In this document: positions 24,381 to 35,918 of the stretch, one piece after another
How the letters are laid out: every line of letters begins with the position of its first letter
How positions within the stretch are numbered: the first letter of the stretch is position 1
Assembly: GCA_030762175.1 (NCBI GenBank)
Contig: CM060831.1
Coordinates: forward strand, 71,827,001 to 71,891,000
DNA: 64,000 nt
Direction of reading: 5' to 3'
Origin: Metallyticus violacea
Taxonomy: Eukaryota; Arthropoda; Insecta; Mantodea; Metallyticidae
Program-made: the position numbers and the translations under genes
Notes under the pieces: model-generated
Databases searched by the model: none
Told to the model about the DNA's origin: nothing
What the model saw: the letters and a program-made list of their open reading frames with translations, nothing else

Positions 24381-25486
24381 CATACAAGCTTTGTTACTGT
24401 AAATGAAAAGAGTGCTAAATTTAAATACCAGAACTATTCTTATATAATCATGCGTTTTAGATTTCAGAATCAGAATATAAAAATACTCTTTTGTTGTTAT
24501 TAATGGGTTTAATTTCATTATCATGATGATGATAAGTTTGTTGACCCCTCGTCAATTTCATAGCGTTCAGACAAGTGAACCATACTGTACCTGAAGACGC
24601 TTAGGCAAGAAGGAAACAGCTCGGAGAGCGGCTTTCACCGGGATTGGCATTAAGAACACCTAAGGAACAGCCAATTCCTGCTTCATTTGATAACACAAGA
24701 GACTTACAACGTTTAACGTCTTCCTTTGTATAATAATACCATTCCACTTTCGTCTCCTTCCGAGCAAATACAGAACCGTGAACATTTACTTGGGATAAGT
24801 GATCAACAAAGGGCAGAGAATAGGCCATAAAGTTAATAACAGTATGCTGAAGAAGCTAATAAGGCACTAAATGGCGCAACGTAAGAAAGATGAGAGTAAG
24901 TAATAAGCTAAATTTTGTGCTGGTAAGCTATGTATTGCCTCACATTTACGCAGTCGTTAAGTCTTCGGTCTGAATAGCGCAGAGTAAACTGGGGCAGAGA
25001 AGAACTAAAGGATGCATAAAAGAGAAGGGCCAAGATAATACATTCTTTTGTGCGCATAATGATGTTATTTGTTTAGAAAAAGATGCAGTTTAGCATAGTT
25101 AAAATGAGCCAATAAAAGACTGGAAAATTGGAGAAGCAACATAATTTATTTTAGGTATATAAAATTATGGAAATTTGATCAGAAAATAGCTTCACATTAA
25201 CACAACAACACGAAAATTGTTACAGTAATTAAATAACTAAAAAGTACAATGAATATAAAATGAATTGGTTAGAAATAAACCTAGTGGAAAAAATATTAAT
25301 TTATTTTTGTGCTAAGAACTGCATGGCTTTAGGAATTTAAAATTTATGTTTACGTTTTTAGAGACGATTTTTAACTTGAAGCTAAAATAACCACGGAATT
25401 ATATATCCTATCAGTTTTCTTTCTGTTCACACATTTGAAATTTGACAAAAAAAGACGGGTAAAAGTTAGTAATTAGTTAAAGGAAA
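24381..25486. other. No gene seen
   Basis: AT-rich. A 75-codon minus-strand frame at 24601-24828 has balanced composition but no motif I recognise. Confidence 0.4.
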
Positions 25487-25730
25487 ATGGAGAGGAAAAT
25501 TTTAGAAATAAGCTTCAGAGACTGCGTACTAAACGATGAAGTAATGAAAAGAACGCAGAGAATACTTAAAAAAATCTTAAGTGGAAATGGGCAGAGCACG
25601 TGATGAAATTTCAACTGATGAACCCGTGGATTGATAGTTTGGGAACATAGAAATGTAGAATAGAAGAGGACAAACAAATTCGGAAGCTCATGGTTTACTA
25701 AGGTAAGGACAAAAGTGGTTGACATTTATG
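25487..25730 (+). pseudogene. LINE (non-LTR retrotransposon) C-terminal remnant
   Basis: MERKILEISFRDCVLNDEVM with KRTQRI, then after a frameshift LKWKWAEHVMK, NPWIDSL and IEEDKQIRK. This is the wording downstream of the reverse-transcriptase domain in many animal LINEs (ML-ISLRD--RNEE---RT...AKLKW-WAGHVARM-D-RW...R-R-RP). One frameshift and several stops are present, and nothing of the endonuclease or RT core is attached. It is a 5'-truncated, dead copy. Confidence 0.6.
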
Positions 25731-26079
25731 AAAAAAGCAAATAATAATTAAATTAACGTCATATGTCCCCGAGTGGCAAACCTATCTTAAATATTAAATG
25801 TACTAACGAACGCTGCATACAAATAGAGCAGAGTCCCAATTCTATCTGTAGCATAAAGGAGGTGTGTAATTTGTAATAGTACTATATCTGAGTCACCGAG
25901 TCATCTGAACAGGTATGGATGGGAATGAAATGTGTTCGCTAAAATGTATCAACCTGGAAAAACCCTTAGCATGAAGAGTTAACAGGCCTATCAAAATAAG
26001 AACCAAATGACAGCATCTCATTTACTTTTCTTAGTTCCTAATGATTTGCCAAGCCCTTATTCTAAGCATAGGAATACGG

Positions 26080-26560
26080 AGATACAAATATAAGTCAAAA
26101 AATTGGACGTTTTGGGGCTCTCGGGAGCTAGATTTAAAGTAAAATCCGCACTAAGCCTAAAAATACGGCACGATTGCTCTAAAAAGTGTATTTGGAATAT
26201 AACTAACAACCCCCTACACATAAATGGCCACAAAAAGACAAAATTGAACATTAAGATTTTTGACCTCCAGAAAAGATCGTCTTTAGACCGGCAATTTTGC
26301 AATTTCAGTCTTCCGTAAAACACACAGTATTGGAAACTAAAATATAGCGATGTGCCCTGACCATAGAGCTGTGTCGCAGTATTTCGGAAGTGTCCGCACT
26401 TGGAATCTGTAATACGGTTGCGAAGACATTCACAAAAATAGGTTGGAAAATTGATCTTTTTGCGGCTCTCCGGAGTTAGTTGCAATTCAAAACTGCACCA
26501 TGCCTAAAATATGTCTCGATTGCCCTAAAAATTATACTTGAAATATACTTGAGTTAAAGT
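26080..26560. repeat. Diverged direct duplication (about 110-bp repeats)
   Basis: The stretch at about 26095-26205 (TTGGACGTTTTGGGGCTCTC, AAATCCGCACTAAGCCTAAA, GATTGCTCTAAAAA) recurs at about 26440-26550 (TTGATCTTTTTGCGGCTCTC, AAACTGCACCATGCCTAAAA, GATTGCCCTAAAAA). The two copies are about 345 bp apart in the same orientation. No coding role is apparent. Confidence 0.65.
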
Positions 26561-26699
26561 TCCGCTGACTCGGGCAATTGAGCTTGTTCAGTTGCATCTA
26601 TGTTGCCAGCTATTTCAACTGAATGTATTTTCAAAGTGGGTGATGGACTTTCTACTATGTATTTCTACATTTTTAAACAGCATTTAACAATCGCTTTAA

Positions 26700-26952
26700 C
26701 TATTGATACATCACAGACGGTGGACACTGATGATACATCAGATGAAATGATAAACTGTAAAGTATTATTTTTTAAGAAAGAAAGCGTTTCTAGGCCTAAG
26801 TTTAGGGCACTTCTCCGACATTTGCCATTTATGAGGACTGAGGAAAATCTGAAAAAAATCTCAGTCCGGGAGGACTACTCTTTTGGGAATCTAATCCCAG
26901 TCTTCTCTCTCACGAGTTCGCGCCTTAACGACCTCGGTCATCCGTGTGGCTT
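26700..26952 (-). mobile_element. SINE-B copy (antisense)
   Basis: From tail to head on the plus strand: ATCACAGACGGTGGACACTG, TACATCAGATGAAATGATAA, GGCCTAAGTTTAGGGCACTT, TGAGGACTGAGGAAAATCTG, then a decayed B box and CGCGCCTTAACGACCTCGGT (A-box complement). Target-site duplication not identified. Confidence 0.85.
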
Positions 26953-28824
26953 TCTATATATTGTGGAGTATGCAGAGAGTGAGATATACACTAGAATATT
27001 TATTTACGATTGTTATGTGCCAAAGAAATGGTCAAAGTGCTCAAAGTGCTGTAGTAAACAAAAGCAACATCTTCCTCGGGAATTGTAATTTTCAGGTTGG
27101 TGAACAAACCCAAACAAGATACCGAAACCAAAGAACCTGTTTTTATAAGGGGTAAGTTTGATGAAGTAGCATATTGATTAGAAACTTCTCAAAAGCCTTT
27201 TAACATGATTATCCCAGCAAGTTAGTGTTTCTGTCAGCAGTGCGTATAAAGTCACTCAGCTGTCGCATTTTTATCTATATAAAACGAATTTCATATAATT
27301 GCAGTAATTTTATATTTTTCAATAGTCGAAAATATTTATTATATAACACCATCAGACAATTTAACGAAGTTGCTGACAAAAACATATCTGCAACAAAGTT
27401 AAAAATGTCCAAAGGATACCGATTTCAGTCCTATATTAAGCACCCAGTGTATGTGTGCAGAAACACATAATGCCCTTAACTCTAGTTTAAACTGGAAAAC
27501 ACTCATTATTTGTGGTTTAGTCATTATGTTGAATTATTGCCAAAATGATTCGTCATCTTTTCAGTTCAACTGCAGTTCTGAAATGATTGGATGTCATTGA
27601 GCATTGTATGGAAGTTCCTACATTTTAATTTAAACATCAATTAATAATATATTATTTTCTGATGAATAAATTTTTGAAATGAAACATTTTATATTTATTT
27701 ATTTAAAAGTTTTGTTTCACTATATTTCAATTTGGTACATTGTACATTAAATCACCCAATTCAATAATTAAATGTCACAGATTGTATTTATTATTGAGGA
27801 TACCCCCATGATATCTAAACATGATATAAATACCTACAGTAATGTAAAATATACAAAACGTTTTAATAATTAAATTACATCGATGTAAAATTAATTGAAT
27901 ATATAATATAAATGGTAGATTTCAAACAACATTTTCCTTGATAAAATGTCCTACCCATTAGCCTTTATTAATATGTACAATGCGGTAATTAATTGTGTTA
28001 AAGATATTAAATTTTGATGTTTATTTTCTCGATTGCTCTGGGAATAACACAATCGTAATTTTGCTTTGTGACGTAATATTCACTGAACATAATAGCTTGA
28101 ATAATGAAAACTACAAAGTGCTTTCGGAATAAATAAAATAACAAGTCTACAAAGGTCAACGAAAATCAGCAGTTAAATGTGCGTGCGTGTTTTTTTTTTA
28201 AAGCAAAAACAGTAACAATGCCATAGGTGAATTTTCTATTAAAATTCTAAATTTCTAGAAATTTATTTAGTTAGAAAATATTTCAACTCAACTAGTAAAA
28301 AACCTTTCTTCGTAAAGCAGGTTATTTTTAATAACAATGTGCCATGATAATTTAAATGTAATATGATACCAAAAAGACGCAAGCACTACTTGGTTCAGTT
28401 AAAATATAATGCTTAGATTTACTATCTTTCAGAAATATTTATTACCATCCTTATTAAAAATCTAGCTAGAGTGTTTCATTTTTACAGCCAGTAACAAAGA
28501 CACTGTCACTGCTAAAGTTAATAATAATTTTCAAAATGTAAACATGAAGAATGCTACAAATGAATTTAAAAACTTCTCTATGAGGTTAATATGAGTAGTA
28601 AGTAATGCATTCCTGTGTATAATCTCATTTTAATTCTTATTAAGAAAATGCAGGACTTTGAGTTTCCATTTTGTGACATCAGAGCGAATTCTATAGTATC
28701 CGTATTTCCTCTATTTGTTTAAGTACCTGTTTATATTATAAGATCTAAGATTAGCCTACAAGTCTACTTGTCTTCTGCCTAGTTGTTGAAAATATAGTGT
28801 GAATATTTTAAGTATTTGATCTAT
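26953..28824. other. No gene seen
   Basis: Strongly AT-rich. An 81-codon frame at 27225-27470 has no recognised motif. Confidence 0.4.
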
Positions 28825-29016
28825 TTCTGCTTTTATAATTACTGTTAATTATATATATGTATATATATAATTAAATTACAAAAGCCACACTTGTAATCAA
28901 TATATTTGACTTGTCTTTTGTCATAGAAGAACTCTACTAGTTCGAAATATAGCGATTACAAGTGTGGCTTTCTCTTAGTGTTTTATCCTTTTCTGCTTTT
29001 ATAATTATTGTTAATT
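28825..29016. repeat. Hairpin between direct repeats
   Basis: Perfect 18-bp inverted arms (AAAGCCACACTTGTAATC, 28881-28898, and its complement at 28954-28971) extend inward through two mismatches and seven more pairs (TATATTT). The pair sits between 26-bp direct repeats starting TTCTGCTTTTATAATTA (28825-28850 and 28991-29016) that differ at one position. No reading frame is involved. It could be a small non-autonomous element or a structured RNA. Confidence 0.75.
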
Positions 29017-29689
29017 TAGTTACATTGCTAATAGTGTTACATTCTTTTATTTTATATATATATATCTCAAGAACTTGCTACAGTCTTCTTTAATCAATTA
29101 TCCAAAGTCGTTTTTCTTAATTATTCTTGACCTCACTTCCCTCTTATTCAGGGTTTGTACTATTTCTTCACTTCATGCCATTGTTTCTTTTTTTTGTCTG
29201 CCTTTTTTCTTGTTCTTGATCTAAAAACACGTTTTGGGCCATTTTTTTCTCTTTCAATAGATACCATAGATATAAGGGCTCCTAGAAACCATAAAGTTGT
29301 GTTAGTCAAAAAGAAAATACTTTTTAGATACTTTAACAGAATTAGACAAAGTACCACAAAGTACCAAAGATGTTTAAATTCTATATAAATCTCAATATTG
29401 TATCTAAATATTATGCCTCGACTTTGACTCTGATCTTTTATTATAAACCTACACAAAAACCATAGGCTGTAGTACTCTCGTATTATCCTCCTTCATAGGC
29501 GAAGGTACAACGAGAAAAGTTTAAAAGAAGTCCCGGTATACAATTCAGCCGATCGGTGGTTAGACCCTGCGTTTCCGCTGCTATTTTTTTTTTTTTTTTG
29601 CATTGTACTCGTAATGCTTAAGCGTCTTACATTTTTAAAACTTAAGTACAACATATTAAATAACAGACTTTGGTAATCGCCCCTTGTAT
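29017..29689. other. No gene seen
   Basis: AT-rich, with a T run near 29585-29599. Overlapping frames on both strands at 29155-29456 have no recognised motif. Confidence 0.4.
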
Positions 29690-29974
29690 ATATTTTTTTT
29701 AATAGTGTTTAAATCTCGTTTTTACTACTGAAGCACCACAGATGGTGAACACTGGTGATACATGAGATGAAATGATATATTTGGAAAGGATTTTTTTTAA
29801 GGAAGGAAATGTTCCAGGCCTAAGTTTAGGGTACCTCTCCAACATTTGCCATATATGAGACTGAGAAAAACCTGGAAAAAATCTGTCAGGGAGGATGGTC
29901 CTGGCGGGATTCGAACTCCAAACCTCCCGCTCACGAGTCTGCACCTTAACGACCTTGGCCACCCGTGGCGGTAT
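29690..29974 (-). mobile_element. SINE-B copy with target-site duplication (antisense)
   Basis: Near full-length: tail side CACCACAGATGGTGAACACT and TACATGAGATGAAATGATAT, middle GGCCTAAGTTTAGGGTACCT, head complement GGATTCGAACTCCAAACCTC and ACGACCTTGGCCACCCGTGG. CCCTTGTAT at 29681-29689 and 29975-29983 is a 9-bp duplication. Confidence 0.92.
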
Positions 29975-30086
29975 CCCTTGTATGTGTTGCTATTTTCCCT
30001 AACCCGCAATCACATATTTTTAGGAAATTACCACTGACATGCATCTGTTCTGTTTCACCAACGGATCTTACTTCCTTTTGAATGTT

Positions 30087-30232
30087 TAAGTTGCTCCAGT
30101 GTGTTCCACAATGTTCCCCCAAAGATGAAAATCACAAACATTAATCTGCGGAACCAGGTGAGGTATAATGGAAGCTCTTAATTCGCCAAATGCTTCTTTT
30201 GCAAGCATGTCTTTGACATTTTCTGAGAGTCA
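30087..30232 (-). pseudogene. Mariner-type transposase C-terminal scrap
   Basis: On the minus strand one frame reads LVPQINVCDFHLWGNIVE and ends at a TAA. The PxLNVCDFHLWG-(L/I) wording is the block around the last catalytic aspartate of a mariner lineage; here the aspartate of CDF is retained. Upstream residues (SENVKDMLAKEAFGELRAS) are not clearly alignable. Confidence 0.45.
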
Positions 30233-31660
30233 CAAAAACAGTTTAATTAAACTTCTGCACTTACTCTAGTGTTTTTCATGTTGGAACCGAGCTACCAGGA
30301 AATTTACATCTTAACGCCTGTAAAACTCAGTGAATATCTCACATTTGTGCATCACTACTGCAATTTAACTGATGAACATAGCGTTTTTCCTAATCTATCA
30401 ATGAAAACCATTGGACATTAATAATATTTTTATCTCGAATTTAAAAGAAATATTTATTATTAATTTTACATTGATTTCCTTTGAAATTATTGATTTTGAA
30501 AGAGAATTTGTTTCTATTTGAATATAAAAATTAATTTAAATATTTAGCTTCAATGTTATACTCTATATAACATATTTGAATAAATAATTAACAATAAAAA
30601 ATCAACGGATAAAACAAAAACAACTAAAGCACTTAAAAAAAACATTATTCCTTCAATCCCAAACAATAGGTTAAAATAAGTATTTTATTTCATTTAATAA
30701 GTATTAAATGAAATCTCAGTCTCGACTGCACAACAAAACTGCCCAAACCTGTCGATATCCCACTCGAAACTGACTGGAAGAGAGAACGGTGCCGCGTGGG
30801 AAGCCAGCGATTGGAGGAGGGTACGTTCATTGGTCGACAGATCAAAATTTTAACTGTTCTTACTGTATAATTAAAATAGTCCACTATCGTTATTATTCGA
30901 AGGAGTTCAGATAATTTAAACATTTATTTAAACTAAAGGTTTTGGTTGACATAAAAAGAAAATAACTATAGTAATTCTTATGTGCATAAACCATTAAGGA
31001 ATAAATGTTATAAAACATATAATGAAGTCAAAATCTAGACGAGGTAGCAAAAAATTAAAACTAAAAAATCTTTTACAACACCAAAATTTGTATGTGATGT
31101 AACTTTGTTCCACGCAAAAAACAAAAGACGACACCCGGTTCCAGCTGATTAGCACTGACCTATCATTACCATAATCCGCCTTTTCTTTCTTTCATTTTTT
31201 TTATAAAGAAGCAAAATCAGCTCCAAAAGTGGAGAGAGATTCCTATGAAAGTGCGCTATATTTAAAACATGGCGAACGAAGAAAATCTCGTTAGGCCTAC
31301 GGTCAAAGCAGACCCCTGTGCGGGATAAACAGTACCGGAGAACAAAAGGCTTTGTGTTATCCCGCTGGGGACTGCTATACAAACTGGGCTAACTCCTGTC
31401 GTCCACAGAACTCAAAAGTTATGTTCGAAATACCGCCGCCATTCCTGCCTAACGCAGTACACCAGTTTTCAAATTTCCCAGGCCATTGACTCTAAGGCAA
31501 TGGAGACTGAGAGAGAAGGACACGTTGTGGCATGTCTAGAATAGATGGGTCCTTTAACTTATTGCGTAGAATCTTGTGCCTTTGTTAAAAGCAGGCGCAG
31601 CAGGAAACAAATGCCGTTCATAGTTTTAGCAAACCCGAGTGCCACAAGGCGCTGGGCGCT
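30233..31660. other. No gene; GC-richer repeat-like blocks
   Basis: Two GC-richer blocks stand out, about 30720-30845 and 31250-31560. Each contains a 77-codon minus-strand frame without recognised motifs. Their composition and isolation in AT-rich DNA suggest transposon sequence of unknown class, but I see no terminal repeats. Confidence 0.3.
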
Positions 31661-31688
31661 ATTGACACATTGACACATTGACACATTG
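31661..31688. repeat. 8-bp tandem repeat (ATTGACAC), 3.5 copies
   Basis: Perfect short tandem repeat, ending in ATTG. Confidence 0.9.
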
Positions 31689-34600
31689 CTTCCCCCAATG
31701 GTAATATATAACATTAGCAATATTCTTGAGTGCTGGTTAGAGTACGTAGAAGCATTGGGTTTGAAGTGACAATTAAGGCTTTTGACCTCCATGTTTTAAC
31801 CCTTTGGCAGCGGGCATCTTTGGGAGTGAAATTTCAAAGGGCTAAGTTTTTGTATGGATTTTTCTGAATCTTTTAATGTAATTGCATTGCTGCTAAATTA
31901 ATACGTACACCAAATTTCATTTATTCAAAATCGATAAATATTTTTCGAACTGTAAATTATTTTATAAATTTTATTTATTTTATAAAGTCTCCCGCGGCTC
32001 ATCAGCTGAGAAACTCGGTTGGTATTTTTGTATTCGGAGTTTCGAACCCCAAACAAAAATTGTGTAGAAACATATTTTAAATAAATTTTATGAGAGAACT
32101 TTCGTAATTTTTTAAATTTATAAGAAATTTTAATCTTAAATTAATAATTTTTAATAGAAAATGTTTTTAGGGAAATTATTATTATCTATAAAATGTTTCA
32201 ATGGATATAGCTGCATATTCTGGTATATCTTAATTGAATTTAAACAAAAACTGTGATGTGTGGGATATTTTGTATATGTGAAAATGAAGTTTTGAGAAAA
32301 TGTAGTTTTATACAAAAGTATGCTGGAAAAAAATGTGATTTAAAAGGACACGCAAAGCTCTTTAAATAAGCTGTAGAGCCCAAAGGAAAGAGAAAATGCA
32401 AATGTTGGCTCCCTGTGGACGTCCAAAGCTTCAAGGAACCACATGCAGAAAAGAAAAGAAAGAAAAAAAAAACGGACCGATTTTGACCAAAAGCTCATTT
32501 CCATTGTCACTTAAAATATTTTACCTAAGAAACCTAAAATCATTGACCGAGAGCCAAAGTAAGAGAGTCAAATCAATTTTTTGCGTTGTTAGCTAGTGCA
32601 ACATGACCTAAGTTTATTATTGATAATGCAGGCTATTTTATGAAAATACTTAAAACAAAAAACCAGAACATGACTTTTAGAAAGATACATAGAAAATAAG
32701 TAAGTCACTCTATCATTATAAAATTGTTTTCTTTTCATGCAACATTAGCTCGGTTTAGAAAAAGTGTACAACGATTTTAAAACTGCCTCACGTGAAGGTT
32801 CGTGCTGTTTGCGATGTCTGTTAAGTTTGTGTTTGAACTGTGGGTGCAACACTGAAAGTGTTTCAAACATATATTCCTGTGCATAAAATTTTGACGAAAA
32901 GAAAATAGTTTTCAAATGGAGTCATCCACTTAAGAAGTGAATTGTGTATGTGTTATGTTTTGCTACAGAAGGTTTAAATTTTAAAAGTGCAAGTGACTGC
33001 TTTTGTATATTAAAACAGTAGGAACCAGTGGTACTTTGTGAGAGTTGCAATTCATTTTAGTACAGTGTCAGATGAACGGTTTTTAATCACAGAATTAAGA
33101 CTTGCTTAAGGAATGGCCAGTATGAGGAGACATTTCGGGGTTTATTGTTTATATAATCGGAACTATTTATAAAAATCCACTCAAATCCGGACTTCTGTGA
33201 CAAAATGGCTCACAATTTTGCCGGAGAATTAATTTAAAAAATTAATATTACAAATATTTTTATTTATATTTTTTATGGGTGTTTATATTTCTTTATATGT
33301 GAAATGAATAATATATATCTTTTACAATTTATTTTGGCTATAAACACTTTTGACATTTAAATTTTAATAGTTTATGTTTTTAACCTTTTCTTTCTTAACT
33401 TTATAAGAGCTATTAAAATGAAAAACTGTATGACTAATACCTTGAAACAAGGTCTTAAATATAAATTAAAAATATTTCCCTATATTAAGAAATTTTGTAT
33501 TAATTAATTCTCAAAATATCCATGCTCAGATTTGCATCATAAAGGTAATTTAAAAAATTGTACCTATCAGCTTTCCTGATTATTTTTTTATTATAAGGAT
33601 AATATAAATCTACAAATTGAAACTTAATAGATTAAATGTGTGCTGCGCAAGGGCGGGATATTTAAATTTTAAATATATTTTGATTCTGTTGTAAGGGTTT
33701 TAAAATGTTTCTAATAACATAAGATAAAAAGACTGAAATTCATATTATTGATTTCAATAGGAAGAACGTCTGTGCAAATTTTCATGCAATTATCTTGAAA
33801 GTTGTAGAAGTTATGACGTAAATCGATTTGAAAACTTCACATTACGAGAAAATGAGCGACAAGCTTACAGACATTATGACCGTTGCAATTTTAAGTTGTA
33901 AGTTTAGTGTTTGGTTTCACTACACACACAAAAGGGGGCGTTTGTCAGATATGTTTCTGTAGATGTTGTAAATATTATTTCACAGACAAGAATCTGAAGG
34001 TTTATTTTAAATTACCATGCAAAAAATAAAAATGTATTTCTTTGACCTTGAAGGTACAAACTCTCTCTTTGTCCTTTAATAGAGATGGAATATTTAGCAA
34101 TTTAAATTTTTTTCTATTGTGTTTCTGTGCTGTTAGTTATTGTACTAAACCAAATTGTTTGATGTTAACTTTATGAATCACAAATCTTTAAATTGTGACC
34201 TACAAGATCGTCTGCAAAATGACTGCATATGAGTGGTAAATAAAGTGTGAATAATTAAACCAGAAAATTGAAAAATTCCCGATAACTACACTATTAAGAA
34301 CAACTTAGATAAGATTGCATGATCTACGCTTTAAATATATGCAACATATACTTTACAGTTAAAAGCTACAGAAATTGTATTTTATATTAATATACTTATA
34401 ATATTATTAAAATGGTAAATGTGCTTGCAATTAGTGTTTAAAATTATTAACTTTTACCTGATTTGTTTTACACCATTATCGAAAAAGTATAATGCACGCT
34501 TTTCAAAACCAGTAAAACAGAATAATGATATCAATAATATTCATAAAATATCCAGTAACTTTCAGTGCCAATTCTGTACTCATTTGCTTCATTTCACTCA

Positions 34601-35023
34601 GCGGTTCCAGTATTTCTGATAGGGGATGTGTATTAGAGAGATTATATTTCACTATGTTTTAAAAATTAAGCCACACTGCTCATAAATAACCCTAATATGC
34701 TACAAGAGCTCCATGTTGAACATCAATGACTCTCGGAAGCAAATGTTTGTTGGTACAGTAACGAAGAAAGAAACAAAAAAGGGGGGAGAGGGAGGGAGAG
34801 AGAGGGAGGGAGAAAGAGAAAACAGCGTTCAGAAAAATAAGATGCTTTGGACAACTCTTCAAGGTCCAGTTGCGCTTGTAAACGGAGGAGGAAGAAAGGG
34901 AGAAAACAATCGATTAAAACATACATAATTTAGAAACGTTTGGAGCAGAATACGATGAAATTACACGCACATAGGGAATAATCGTGCTCTTTATTTTCCC
35001 TACAAAAACAAAAATGCGTACCG

Positions 35024-35024
<1 letters not shown>
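31689..35024. other. No gene seen
   Basis: Very AT-rich. TTAACCCTTTGGCAGCGGGC at about 31796 looks like a TTAA-type transposon left end, but no matching right end was found. A purine-rich tract lies at about 34775-34820. Confidence 0.35.

Positions 35025-35060
<36 letters not shown>
35025..35060. repeat. (TG)18 microsatellite
   Basis: Uninterrupted TG units. Confidence 0.95.
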
Positions 35061-35061
<1 letters not shown>

Positions 35062-35150
35062 ATGTAAGAAATATTTACAAACTTTTTAATATGTTGAAAA
35101 TATAGAAATTCAATAACGATAAATAAATATTCTTGATACAATAAATATTC

Positions 35151-35320
35151 TTAATCCAATGATGTTTCGGGTTTATTGTCCACTTGAGCTACAGAAATCG
35201 AGTGCTAATTAGTTATCCTCTGAAGATGCAAGACGGAGTGTCGAGCGAAACGTTAGGTGTTTTTACATCCTTTGGACCACGGTCAATAAGCCCGGAAATC
35301 TCATTTTATTGGATTAACGC
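35151..35320. mobile_element. Penelope-like terminal fragment: hairpin with hammerhead-like core
   Basis: Long imperfect inverted arms (about 35151-35178 and 35284-35319, including CGGGTTTATTG versus CAATAAGCCCGG and TTAATCCAAT versus ATTGGATTAA) enclose CTGAAGA (35220-35226), a GC/GAC...GTC/GC stem and GAAA (35247-35250). CTGANGA...GAAA is the conserved core of hammerhead ribozymes, which are known in the terminal repeats of Penelope-like retroelements. The base just after CTGAAGA does not pair in the standard way, so activity is uncertain. Confidence 0.4.
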
Positions 35321-35918
35321 GGGTCGTGAAAGCTTAAATAGTTACATTAAATATTCTTGAATTATTAAAGGGAAATGCAAATAACTGACATTAAGATAAA
35401 ATGCAAAATATGAAGGGCATTGTCCTCTAAGATAACACCAAATAGAACAATAACTCGTTGTATACAAAGTAATTGCATACAAAATAATAACTCAGAATAG
35501 AATTTATATTAATTCGGGAGAGATCATTACAAGGTTCCTTCCAACTTTTAATAAGAAAAGAAATTGTCGTATAAGTGTTAAGAATTACAATTAACATAAC
35601 TTTATAAAGAAAAATATAATACGTTTTCTTGTAAAAGGAAATAAAACATATCAGACACTTTTTTAATCAATGCGAAGTCCATCAACCGTCGTGACTAAAG
35701 ACCTTGTTTAGTTTCTACGAAAGTGATGTGACAAGATACAAATATCGAGGCCTCGGTCCTAAAAGCCTTCCCACACAGTTTATTAACCATCCTCTCCTTG
35801 ACGCAATTTAAAGTAGGACACCATCTTTTGATTTATTGACAGTAATGGCGATGTCGGAATATAACAACAGCATTCCTACCTCCTCGCAATATGTCTTTTA
35901 GGTATGTTCGACGAGTAA
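35321..35918. other. No gene seen
   Basis: AT-rich flank of the Harbinger-type element. Nothing recognised. Confidence 0.4.

Noticed and set aside
26057..26485. 142-codon minus-strand frame
   Set aside because: It spans the diverged direct duplication and overlaps a plus-strand frame; no domain is recognisable and its composition follows the repeats.
26600..27088. 162-codon plus-strand frame
   Set aside because: Its middle is antisense SINE-B sequence and the rest has no motif; it is not a credible gene.
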